Below are positions 7,620-16,127 of a stretch of 16,634 bases of DNA, piece by piece (position 1 is the first letter of the stretch; each line of letters opens with the position of its first letter). The translations under genes were made by a program, and so were the position numbers. Origin of the DNA: Beroe ovata. Lineage: Eukaryota > Ctenophora > Nuda > Beroida > Beroidae. Where the stretch lies: the NCBI GenBank assembly GCA_946803715.1, contig CAMPET010000023.1:429904-446537 (forward strand), in the 5' to 3' direction. The notes beneath the pieces are model-generated. The model worked only from the letters and a program-made list of their open reading frames with translations. It had not been told where the DNA came from and ran no database searches.

Positions 7620-7979
7620 CATAATCACAAACTTAGTAACGCGAAGTTATACGGAGGGCGCATATGCTAAAGTACAAAGTAGTGAACAAAGTTGAATAAC
7701 GATAGCGCTCATGATTTTTTGTGCGTGAACGCGCGCGCAGCTGGACATGCGCGTCACGCCGTCACGCGATTATCTGGGCAAGCTGGAGCCAAAATGCGGG
7801 GATATATAGGTATGAAAGCGAACTTCAAACTAAAGGAAAATCCACGTTTAAATACCTCCAACAAATTCCACTAGTAACAAATCAACAATGTAAAGATAAT
7901 TTTCGACAGAAAATTCACTCTAGCCTGCTTTGAACACTGCTTTCTAAAACCCTAATAGTCATCGAGTAGTCTCTGTCAC
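7620..7979. other. Convergent 3' intergenic gap with a CpG-rich patch
   Basis: Between the ends of two convergent genes lies an unexpected CpG-rich patch (about 7715-7800). It has alternating purine-pyrimidine GCGCGCGC (7731-7738), a tandem CGTCACGC pair (7752-7767; TGACG half-sites on the minus strand, CRE/ATF-like) and GATATATAGG at 7801-7810. This resembles a promoter, but no convincing first exon follows on either strand. Confidence 0.35.
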
Positions 7980-7985
7980 TTTAAT
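7980..7985 (-). terminator. Candidate poly(A) signal ATTAAA of the eight-exon minus-strand gene
   Basis: ATTAAA (TTTAAT on the plus strand) lies 35 nt beyond the TGA at 8020-8022. It is the common variant of AATAAA. The distance is short but workable. Confidence 0.4.
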
Positions 7986-8019
7986 ACAACTCTTATTGAA
8001 AGATAACAACATGAGGCCC

Positions 8020-10388
8020 TCACTCTTTCCCAGTAGGCGATTTCTCTAGTGGCCCCTGTGTAGTCCCACCACTCCACGCCTGTCTGTACACATATCCCTC
8101 TTCCCACGGATCCTTGTTTTCCTTGACCTGGGACTGAGCTATCATTTCCTCAATCTCCCGCTTACACTGCTGTACTGTCTTTATCCGGGCTATAAGGGGG
8201 TTGTTTTGTCAGTCACAATATCTCAACTGACAAGTACTGGTGATCAGAGGTCTCATCTCATTTTGATCAGTTTAAAAACACAACTCACCGGTTCTCTTAC
8301 AGAATCTGTTGTAAGATTGAGCTAGCTTGACATCGAAAAGCTCTGGGAAGGGTTTCTGATTCGGGTACATTCCCGGGTTGTTATTTAACGACCTGGACGG
8401 GTATCGCAAGTCTTGGAAATCTTGTAGCTTCTTCCCCAGCTTGTTGAAGTACAGGCCAGTAGGGAGAGGGCCAGGGGCACGGTTAATGGAAGCAGCGAGT
8501 TCGTCCTCTGATTCTGACATTGAATTCATGTCAGAATCATCATCCTAGAAAATTAGGAACTGATAGCACGCAGCTTGAGGAATATGAGATACTGGTACCA
8601 TTCAGAGAGGTTAGAGAACAAACCTGTGGTCTGCTGAAAGCAGTCAATCTGGATACAGAGGGGCGACCCTGATCTTGTGGGATTTTCTGCTCAGTTCTCA
8701 CAACACTCTTACTCCGAAAACCGATGAGACTGGACCGAGACTCAGATCTGCTAGGAGTTCTGGATACCTGTGACAAGGAATTGAGAACAAGTGAGCACTT
8801 GTACTGTCAAGATTCATTGATCACCATGCTTACCGATTTGGAGTTGTCTCCACTCTGTCTACTCCCAATCACACGGCCTGCCTGAAACCGTAGTTTATCA
8901 AGACCCAGATAGGTAATAAGTATTGAGATGCTCAGACTCTAGATGCAATTCTCATGAACCTGTGAACTGTTGCTCCGTGAGATGGCAGCTGAGCCAGGTC
9001 TCCGGTTTCCAGCTCCCCGGGTTGGCAATCTGCCATCCATCGCGACTCCCCTGGTGGGAGTTGACTCCACTTCCTCGCCGTATAGCAGGACTTTGTCTGT
9101 CCGTGAGGCCATCACACTCGCCCTCATCTTCTTCAACTCAAACTCGGCATCGTTGACCGTCATCTGCAAGTGGGGGTGTACTCTGTATGGGCATTGGGAG
9201 TGAGCCCCCAAAATTGGAAGTGGACAGGAAGCATCGGCTCCTATTAACAAACAAACATACAAAAACAGAGCTGATCCTCCAAACCACCCGCCAAGTACCT
9301 GTTTGTCTTCCAGAATTGTTTCAGGGAGGTTGTTGACGGTGTACTGAGGCGCCGCTTTGGCTCTGATGGCTGGCGCCGATTTGGCGCGTTTCTTGGTCCT
9401 ATCTCTCATCATCTGCATCAGACTCTCAATCTTATGATGGTAGAATTTGTCTGATCTCCTGTGTGTGTGGGAGATTGACTAGGATGATAATTCACAATAT
9501 AGTTCAAAATATTTCAAGATTATTAAGAACATCTGTAACATCGATAACACAGTCATAAAGCAGTCTCAAACCTCAAATGAATTGTACAAGACACAACAAC
9601 AATACAGACAGGTGTGTATCAAGTATCTAATGAGCAGCAATGCATCGAGTTTTGAGGTGCTCATTATTTGAACGGTGGAGCTCAATTCGTCTCATGTGTG
9701 TGTGAGAGAGAATGGGAATAGTAGCCCGGGGTGGCGATCCTAATGGCGCTCAGGTGGCGCGCAGTCTATTGTAGCTGCAATAAGTGCATGACATTGGATA
9801 CATTCCCCAATTCCGCCGACCATTGGTTATATAGTCACCAATATTCCCTCAGGAAGAAGCAGAGATCAGTTTATAATATGTGGACAAGACTTACTCTCTG
9901 TGTATGCGCTCCAGATCTGGCCGACCGAAACTGTCAGTGTACACGATATCTGCAGTCTCCGGGTCGTCGAAATCCAGCGACTGTGGGGATAATTCATCAA
10001 CACGATTTGAACAACCGCAGTGGTTGTAGCTACACTGGGCTCTACAGTGGTTTTCACGCTATAAGTGGTGTCGCGCTATAGCTATAAGTGTTGTTTTAAC
10101 GTTTAGTAGATCCCATCAAGTAAAGTAGATGCTTCGGGCTTAATAAGGTGGGAACTGGGAAGAAGTGATTTTGCATGTACCGGTATACAAATGGTGTTTC
10201 CGTATTTCGATCTGGCAGCCACTGTAGATGGCCGCCTGTGATCCAACTTTGCCTCCTGACGTGCCATCACCTGGACAAATGGTGTGAGTGAAGCTACATA
10301 CGGTGTCAACATGGCTACACAAGTTGTCAGCATTGTCAGATATTGTAATACTCCCTACCTCGTATGATTTCTCCTTCCTTCTCTCCAT
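8020..10388 (-). CDS. Uncharacterised 365-residue Ser/Arg-rich protein (eight-exon gene)
   Basis: Exons on the minus strand: 10359-10388, 9895-9980, 9299-9458, 8960-9163, 8834-8881, 8624-8767, 8289-8544, 8020-8189. All introns (66-436 nt) are GT-AG and all phases agree (1098 nt including TGA). I do not recognise the family. Residues 11-30 are acidic (DFDDPETAD), then DSFGRPDLERIHR leads into a basic helix (40-75, KFYHHKIESLM, KKRAKSAP). Residues about 120-224 form a Ser/Arg/Pro-rich, probably disordered linker carried by in-phase exons 4-6. An acidic DDDSD follows, then a Pro/aromatic segment with TGLYFNKLGKKL, QDLRYPSRS and YPNQKPFPELFD (about 250-305), then a short helix (KREIEEMIAQ). There is no signal peptide or membrane segment. 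The ATG at 10388 is the only Met in the open part of exon 1. Basic helical plus disordered architecture and an X-box-like site upstream would suit a ciliary or microtubule-associated protein, but that is inference. Confidence 0.7.
10058..10094. repeat. Repeated motif GCTATAAGTGGTGTC, copies 1-2
   Basis: GCTATAAGTGGTGTC at 10058-10072 is followed at about 10081-10094 by a variant GCTATAAGTGTTGT. An identical 15-bp copy lies at 10820-10834. The first two are inside intron 1 of the minus-strand gene; the third is upstream of it. Confidence 0.8.
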
Positions 10389-10710
10389 GTTTGTGTTCAC
10401 TTTACTTGTCACGTTGTGGAAATGATGGGTCAGTCCCTCCCCAAATCTGTCTATCTGTCCTGACACTCGCGCTCCTGTCAAGCTGCCGTCAGTACGCGTT
10501 AAAATGTACGATCAGAAGAAACGCTATAATTCGCAAGGGTGGTGCTACATGGGCAAACCTGCTCCGATATCAATGCGAACATTGGCCCCATATCATACAA
10601 GTTTCAGTCATCAACTATCAAGTAACAATATAACGAAAGCTATAGTTCAAACAGTGATACGCGCGGGCTTTGGTCCATATAATTGTCTCGAAACACAATG
10701 CACAATGCAC

Positions 10711-10724
10711 ATTACCATGGAAAC
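10711..10724 (-). promoter_or_regulatory. RFX X-box-like site
   Basis: GTTTCCATGGTAAT on the minus strand is an imperfect palindrome. It matches the RFX X-box half-sites GTNRCC and RGYAAC at 10 of 12 positions with a 2-nt spacer. It lies about 325 bp upstream of the ATG at 10388. RFX factors drive ciliary genes in animals. Weight is limited because an equally good match occurs by chance inside coding sequence at 6605-6618. Confidence 0.35.
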
Positions 10725-10993
10725 ACACACACACCGGCTCTAATACCCATCATTAACAGGAGGGTGGCTCATCAATGTGAAAACTACATTAACAATGTAT
10801 CTGCTCCGGCATTCTTATAGCTATAAGTGGTGTCATGTGTCAGCATATCTCAGGATGTGGCTGCACATGTGTCACAACAACTGATATCTCTAAAAAGCTG
10901 TGCTCCAAATCCAATTGACAACAATATTTCAACCTCATGGCCCCTATAACAGCTTGAGTACGAACAATTTCTACTCGACACTTACGACATCAT

Positions 10994-10999
10994 TTTAAT
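10994..10999 (-). terminator. Candidate poly(A) signal ATTAAA of the coiled-coil gene
   Basis: ATTAAA on the minus strand, 43 nt past the TAA at 11042-11044. Supports ending the coiled-coil gene here, separate from the next minus-strand gene. Confidence 0.35.
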
Positions 11000-11041
11000 T
11001 TTGCTTGACACCAGTTTTGGTTACTGACACAACTTTCACTA

Positions 11042-12160
11042 TTAGGACACCAAACTCTTAATAAGAATACCGACAACTCGGAGTTGCTTGACGCAGTTAT
11101 TGAGAAATTGGCCCCACCACAGAACTGGTGACACCACATTGTCATTTTTCTTAAACTCCTCTCCTCTAAGTACTACCCTGGAAACCAGTCCTATAATATG
11201 GAAATAAAAACACATGTATTACATTATGAGATATGGAAACATGGACGTCTTACCAGACTTCATGAGCTTTACAATTCTGAGTTTGAGTTTGACTTCCTCT
11301 ATAGCATTCCTAAACTTGACATTGGCATCGAGTAACTCCCTCATTCTTCTGTCACGCTCCTAGATAACATAGGAATGTGACTAGATCAATACGATCGCTA
11401 TATAGTAGAAAATAGGAAACTCGACTTGGAAAACATCCACGGGACCCAGAATAACGTTTACAGGGCGCCGGGCACAGTTCTAGCTCCACGGTTTAATCGC
11501 ACAAATATCGGCGAAACAGGCAGTAAAGAAACTTCTGTTTTTACACCTGGGACTAGAAACAAGTGACCACAAAAGAAGGGACTTCTGTTTGAAAGTGGGA
11601 ATGACATGGCTGCCTATTATTCGAACAGTGATGATTACTTGAAGGGGAATCTCCCTGACCTACAAAAGCTGGGAAATATATGGACCATGTTAATAAAATG
11701 GACCATGCTAATAAAATGATGGCAATTATCTCTTGTACAGGTATTATTGGAGTGAGGAATAATATGCAATGACATTAAGCGTGAATGTGTGTGCTCCACG
11801 TGTAACAAACAGCCAATAAAACCCCTGCTTTCTTCAGAGGGTCTTGTCTCGAATAATAGCTATCATGGGGCCCTGCATCGCTACAAGTTACAGCGACTTA
11901 GTTCCCTGCTATTTCAAATTCAATAGCAACAAGGCCGGCAGGATCTAGAGCGGTTTAGTAATCAAATAAACGCGGGGTATTGAGGCCATGCAATTGCCGT
12001 CAATTTTCCTTAACTTGAGGTAAAACTGAAAAGTGAGCTTGGTGATTGGGAGTGGAAAATGAACAGAACGTGATCTTGACATGGAAAATGGCTAAATAAT
12101 GCCTGAACTTACGTATTTTGTGACCCAACCAACATCGAATGTGACTATCATATTGCGCAT
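11042..12160 (-). CDS. Small coiled-coil protein (three-exon gene, tentative)
   Basis: The middle exon 11254-11359 is the best supported. It has acceptor CTAG, donor CTG|GTAAGA, and a helical, charged reading frame (ERDRRMRELLDANVKF, RNAIEEVKLKLRIVKLM) with heptad-like hydrophobic spacing. A candidate first exon 12113-12160 (MRNMIVTFDVGWVTKY, donor TAC|GTAAGT) ends in phase 0 and joins it. A candidate last exon 11042-11190 (acceptor TTATAG) continues in phase to TAA, with a Trp-containing segment SPVLWWGQF. The product would be 100 residues. The outer exons rest on splice sites and phase only. Alternatively the middle exon joins in phase to a frame ending at 10359, making it part of the neighbouring gene. 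Function unknown; coiled-coil oligomerisation is inferred. Confidence 0.4.
11606..11719 (+). CDS. Small ORF of 37 residues in good Kozak context (doubtful)
   Basis: GACATGG opens a frame starting MAAYYSNSDDYLKGNLPDL and ending after a duplicated WTMLIK unit. The first 24 residues read like a genuine coding start; the end is encoded by a tandem duplication containing AATAAA. It lies within an intron of the tentative coiled-coil gene on the other strand. It could be a first exon of a plus-strand gene, a micropeptide or chance; no clear donor is visible. Confidence 0.2.
   Translation: MAAYYSNSDDYLKGNLPDLQKLGNIWTMLIKWTMLIK
11681..11716 (+). repeat. 18-bp tandem duplication carrying two AATAAA
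   Basis: TGGACCATGTTAATAAAA (11681-11698) and TGGACCATGCTAATAAAA (11699-11716) differ at one position. Each carries AATAAA (11692-11697, 11710-11715), so a plus-strand transcript here would have doubled poly(A) signals. Confidence 0.9.
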
Positions 12161-12689
12161 CTCACTTCAAAACGTACTAAAATCGTGTAAAAGAGCATAG
12201 AGGAATCCAAATTACTTTATAATAGCGTCATATATAGAACTTGGAAGCATTTCCCAGGCCCCAATTAGTTAATAAGGAGGAATAACGTGTTAAATAACAC
12301 GATGAATATTTTTACTAAAATATGTCGGCGATGCTTGTTGTGAGGATGCAATCATGAACATGAAGTGAAATTGATAAACTGTTGAGATTCATTCAGTTAC
12401 AGTCCCTGATCATGCCATGAGATTAAGAAGAATGGTGCTTCACAGCTTAAAGTCATAGCGACACGTTGGATAGTGATGATTGCAGATGAATTACCAGACA
12501 AATTATTGTAAAACGATCGGAGACGAAAGTCAGAAAATTCCCCATTAATCAAAATAATAATCAGTGATAAGATGGTCGAAGGGCAGTTATGTGTAAGGTA
12601 ATGGTGTAGCGTTACAGAGAGGCATGCAATATTATAGTAGCCACTTAGTGATATATTTAAAATGTAAGTGAGAGTTTAATAAGATTCAG
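12161..12689. other. AT-rich interval, nothing recognised
   Basis: No frame with splice or start context stands out on either strand. There are no clear repeats. It may be intergenic, or the promoter region of the coiled-coil gene. Confidence 0.4.
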
Positions 12690-13392
12690 TCAGTGCCTTG
12701 GTAACCAATTCTCCGGATTTGTTAGAGGATCTCCATTGTCTATCATACATGTTCCAATATCACAATGCGCGGATAATACATGTGACGGTTCCAATGGTGA
12801 AGCTAGATCTGATAGAGGCAAATGATCGAGTTTCCAAACAGGGCGAACACTTTGGTAACAAGTTATTGTGGAAAGTACTGCTGACTCATCGCTCATATCT
12901 CGATCGTGTCACGCCATGTGTGACGGTATGTTTCACTCCGTGTCACACTCATTATATCACACTGCTCCACACTGTCACACCCAGTGAAAGTGTGAGACTC
13001 TACCCCCCCATATTGGCACACTGTCCAACACTACGACATACTGGCACCCCACATACGACATTACGACAACATATTATGTCTGTGAGTTAAGCTATTACTA
13101 CTATGGACGTCACTATAAAACAGTAATTGGGAGTAGGGGGCTACACTATCACCTGTTCAATCCATACAGTATTGAACACAGGACCACGCCCTGTATAATC
13201 GACACTAGGTACACTGAACTGCAGTGATGTCAGGCTGTCACAGCATATGTTGGACACAGCATATGTTTACAGACACAGAACTATAACTGCATGGATCAAT
13301 GCTCACCTCTTGATAAGAAACATGTCAGCATCCATCCTCCAACCCTTCTGATAGAAGTAGAACACTTCCGGACCAGTGCTGCCGGATTCTGA
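12690..13392 (+). CDS. Possible two-exon 3' part of a plus-strand gene (partial, unidentified)
   Basis: Exon A runs from an acceptor at 12689 (GATTCAG) to a strong donor GACG|GTATGT at 12925, ending in phase 0. It includes LLEDLHCLSYMFQYHNARI, VPMVKLDLIEANDRV and KLLWKVLLTHRSYLDRV. Exon B starts after TTTACAG at 13272 in phase 0 and reads NYNCMDQCSPLDKKHVSI through LLIEVEHF to TGA at 13390-13392. Together they give about 117 residues of a C-terminal region with no recognised family. The upstream exons are not found. Exon B overlaps a competing exon on the opposite strand (13307-13388), so at most one of the two is likely real. Confidence 0.3.
13153..13388 (-). CDS. Competing minus-strand exon pair (tentative)
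   Basis: Exon 13307-13388 has acceptor TTCCTCAG, a strong donor AGAG|GTGAGC and an aromatic-rich frame with STGPEVFYFYQKGW and RMDADMFLIK (phase 1 to phase 2). A second exon, 13153-13218, lies between CTGCAG and AACAG|GTGATA; phase joining gives a hydrophobic segment (SVYLVSIIQGVV), while its frame 0 reads FSVPSVDYTGRGPVF. Further upstream a frame at about 13617-13700 (RLVNRSDFSRLTTFKKEDRR) could be another exon, but its phase does not join cleanly. No family recognised. Confidence 0.25.
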
Positions 13393-13866
13393 GGAACATA
13401 TCATTGAGGAATATATCATTGTGGAATATTTAATGAGGATTATTCAACGAGGACTAGTTGATAAACAGACACCCGGAAGGCCATGGCCAGATTCAAGGAT
13501 TGTTCTTATTGATTATCGCCCTGCAAGACGCCAGGACACCAGGAAATCGAAAATTAGCACTAATTTCCCAATCATAAACCTGAGATAACCGCCAGTCTCT
13601 CTCCTATCTTCCTTCTTAAACGTGGTCAGCCGTGAGAAATCCGATCTGTTGACTAATCGTCTTGTTGTTATCACCAGTATATATATGCAGGAACTTGTCT
13701 GAGATGACTACGTTTTATGAGAATTATGATTTTAAGTTTTTGAATTCCTTCGTGGGTTCCTCAATCCTCGCATAGCAGTTGCTTCATGTCAATATAAAAC
13801 AGTTTTTGAATAAGTCCATCTATTAGATTCGGGTACATTACTGATAACACCAAATCTATTAGAACA
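13393..13866. other. Upstream region of the BPI-like gene
   Basis: Contains an imperfect repeat of ATATCATTGAGGAA (about 13398-13430) and a TATA-like run at 13678-13686. The plus-strand frame ending at 13588 and minus-strand frames here are unresolved. Confidence 0.4.
13678..13686 (+). promoter_or_regulatory. TATA-like box upstream of the BPI-like gene
   Basis: TATATATAT followed by GCAG, 181 bp before the ATG at 13867. With a start site about 30 bp downstream the 5' UTR would be about 155 nt without an intron. In AT-rich DNA such a run can be chance. Confidence 0.3.
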
Positions 13867-15486
13867 ATGATAATTTTCATTTCCCTGTCTCTCCTAATTG
13901 GGCTATCTACTGGAACAACTCTCGTCCCCCCATTCGACGAGGGAGTGGTTATCAAGATCAGAGAGAGTGTTGTCCAAGACCTGGCTAACGAGTTAGTGGA
14001 CAAGGCGGTAACCCACCTCAAATCTCTGACTCTCTCTGACAGCATCAAAGACGGCAAACTGACAATCAACTACTGGGACTTGGAGTTTTCATGGTTGACC
14101 ATGACGCCCACGGTGAACCTCCGTAAGGAGCCGGGCAAGGACAAACTTGTGGTGGAGGCGGAGATTTCGGGCGATATCATGGTGGATTCCAAGTGGAGGG
14201 TTATCAAAAAGTCTTGGTATGGGTCGGTGTCCTTTTCGGGCGGTATGGAGCTGAATATGGACGGTTTTTCAGTCAGGTCTAGGGTTCTTGTGGGTGAAAT
14301 ATCGGATAGTGGGTATCTGGGATTTCAAACTGACCCTGACTTCTGCAAGTTTGATGCGGGATCTCTAGACATCCACTTCACGGGTAGAACTGGATGGATC
14401 ATCAACATATTCCTCAGTCTTTTTGAGTCGGAGTTGAGAAAACTAGTGGAGCAGTACGTGTGTCTGACCATCAATGAGGAAATAGACAAAGTTTCGGATG
14501 ACCTAAACACAGCAGTATTCGATAGGCACGACGAGTTTGACATGAAAGGGCACACAGTCCAGATCAATAACCGACCCTCCATAGTAACGGGAGGCGAGGA
14601 GTGCGCAATTATCGGTGCACTGGGTCAGATAACACTCCCAGACCCTGACCAGGAACCAGACGTGACAGACCCGTTCATAGATCCCACAGCCCACCCGAAC
14701 AAGCTCATGACAACCACGTACCCCACATCCTCTACTGTGACCAGCTCCTCTACGACCACGCCCATCCTGGTGCGGAGAAGGAGGGGGGTGGACCTGTGCT
14801 CAGAACTCCCTGGGTCTGGGAGTCAGGTGGCTATCGTGGTCACTGAGGACATGATATCACGGCTAGCATTCAGCCTCCACTACCTCAACCTGGTGAACTA
14901 CAAGGCAGTCCAAGGATCGGGGGTAACCCAGGTATTCGAGCAGTACTGGGGTGGCGAGAAAGTGGAGGATGTTAACATTCCCACGCGGAGACACACCCTA
15001 CTCAAAGACTATAACGTCTCATTCAAGATAACCAGCACTTCCCCTCCCTCTGTGTCAATCAATGAGGTGGGCGTGGCAGTGAGCGCCCCCCTCCGGGCAC
15101 GGGTCACTCTGAACAGCGGTGGTTTGGAGATCAGGGTGGAGCTGCACACTGCTGTGTCCCTGCTTGGCAGGTGTAACCTCGCTCTGGCTGATGGGGTATA
15201 CCGGATTGTACCTGTCTTCACCACAGGTGCTGACGTCACTGCGGGACGTATACAGGTAGCCGGGCTGGCGGGCGGGGCTCAAATCAGTGAGACCATGTTG
15301 AGCGAGATTGAGGAGCAGCTGAACATGCTCCTCGGTATCGGACTGCCGGCACTCGTGAAGGGGGAGCTCAAGAACGGGTTCCCCATCAACATACCTGGGG
15401 ATCACGTGACTATTGGAGATGCAGATATTGATTACAGGAACGGGTATATACTGGTCACGGTCAATGATGTGCAGATCAACTTGTAA
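13867..15486 (+). CDS. Secreted BPI/LBP-family lipid-binding protein, intronless
   Basis: 539 residues in a single exon, slightly longer than vertebrate BPI/LBP. MIIFISLSLLIGLSTG is a signal peptide. The N-terminal BPI barrel (about 20-250) begins with the family's amphipathic helix (IKIRESVVQDLANELVDKAV) and holds the characteristic disulfide pair C160 and C199, 39 apart, around GWIINIFLSLFESELRKLVE. An acidic, proline-containing, then Thr/Ser-rich linker (282-298, likely O-glycosylated) ends in VRRRRG (RRRR 303-306), a furin-type site. The second BPI barrel (about 310-539) follows, with cysteines C311 and C436 and an N-glycosylation sequon NVS (383). Family members bind bacterial lipopolysaccharide or other lipids; an innate-immune or lipid-transfer role is inferred. 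The coding sequence is clearly more GC-rich than its flanks. AATAAA follows at 15659. Confidence 0.88.
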   Translation: MIIFISLSLLIGLSTGTTLVPPFDEGVVIKIRESVVQDLANELVDKAVTHLKSLTLSDSIKDGKLTINYWDLEFSWLTMTPTVNLRKEPGKDKLVVEAEISGDIMVDSKWRVIKKSWYGSVSFSGGMELNMDGFSVRSRVLVGEISDSGYLGFQTDPDFCKFDAGSLDIHFTGRTGWIINIFLSLFESELRKLVEQYVCLTINEEIDKVSDDLNTAVFDRHDEFDMKGHTVQINNRPSIVTGGEECAIIGALGQITLPDPDQEPDVTDPFIDPTAHPNKLMTTTYPTSSTVTSSSTTTPILVRRRRGVDLCSELPGSGSQVAIVVTEDMISRLAFSLHYLNLVNYKAVQGSGVTQVFEQYWGGEKVEDVNIPTRRHTLLKDYNVSFKITSTSPPSVSINEVGVAVSAPLRARVTLNSGGLEIRVELHTAVSLLGRCNLALADGVYRIVPVFTTGADVTAGRIQVAGLAGGAQISETMLSEIEEQLNMLLGIGLPALVKGELKNGFPINIPGDHVTIGDADIDYRNGYILVTVNDVQINL

Positions 15487-15658
15487 ATCTGCTGCGGGGC
15501 AGGGAGAAGGCGGGCTTCCTGGGATATATCATGAATATATCAACTGAATTTATCATCAAGAAAGTTCACAATTGAATTGCAGGTATTAAACTGGCTTAAT
15601 CGAAAACTCATTATCTTATCGACAAAAAGTTAATTGTTTTGTGCAGATATTGTACAGT

Positions 15659-15664
15659 AATAAA
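15659..15664 (+). terminator. Poly(A) signal AATAAA of the BPI-like gene
   Basis: AATAAA 173 nt after the TAA stop of the BPI-like frame, in AT-rich 3' flank. Confidence 0.6.
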
Positions 15665-16127
15665 ATTATGAAACAAATCTGGAAGGGTTGCCAAAAACGT
15701 TTTGTATTTCGTACATACCTAATTCTAAAACTCTCACAACATGGAAACACACGAAAGCAATATCAGCACGACTTAGATAACGAGCAAAAAGTCGCAATGC
15801 GATCGATGGCTCAGTAAAATACCCAAAATAGCGTTTTCCTAGGGTCCTGCAACTTAATTAGATAACGCAATTCATAATATATACAACTAACACATGAAAA
15901 AAACGTATAAGATTGGACTACAAAATAATAAATAGAAAAGTTTGTTACTAGGTTTTTCATTGCTTTTCTACAAATTTTACCTAAAATGTATTTTCATAGA
16001 ACCCATTTCAATATGTCAGCGCCTTTAAAACTTTATGGCATTTTTGGAGACAGTGTTTGGAGACATAGGATTATTTCGTTTCCAAATAACTTGTTCTGAT
16101 TGGTAGGCGAGTTCGATATCTGGTGCC

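Larger units (their letters stand above)
10389..11041. other. Upstream region of the eight-exon gene
   Basis: Contains the X-box-like site at 10711-10724, a third copy of GCTATAAGTGGTGTC (10820-10834), a short CA run (10724-10733) and, at 10994-10999, a minus-strand ATTAAA that may end the neighbouring coiled-coil gene. An open minus-strand frame extends exon 1 upstream to about 10505 without a Met; with a weak acceptor near 10473 it could instead be an internal exon, so the transcript start is not fixed. Confidence 0.4.

Noticed and set aside
7692-7933. Two short plus-strand frames after the CpG-rich patch
   Set aside because: They begin inside the GC-rich simple sequence, overlap each other in different frames and show no recognisable residues.
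8923-9203. Two overlapping 77-residue plus-strand frames
   Set aside because: Both are antisense to exon 4 of the eight-exon minus-strand gene, whose exon fits in phase with its neighbours.
9731-10081. 116-residue plus-strand frame
   Set aside because: Covers intron and exon 2 of the minus-strand gene in antisense; no recognisable product.
12690-12896. 68-residue minus-strand frame opposite plus exon A
   Set aside because: No acceptable acceptor and its phase does not match the other minus-strand exons; the plus-strand exon has a much better donor.
13761-14069. 102-residue minus-strand frame overlapping the start of the BPI-like gene
   Set aside because: Mostly antisense to the signal peptide and first helix; no splice context.
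14325-14694. Minus-strand frames of 85 and 63 residues inside the BPI-like gene
   Set aside because: Antisense shadows of the first BPI domain and linker.
15055-15405. 116-residue minus-strand frame inside the BPI-like gene
   Set aside because: Antisense shadow of a GC-rich coding exon; the sense frame has clear family features.
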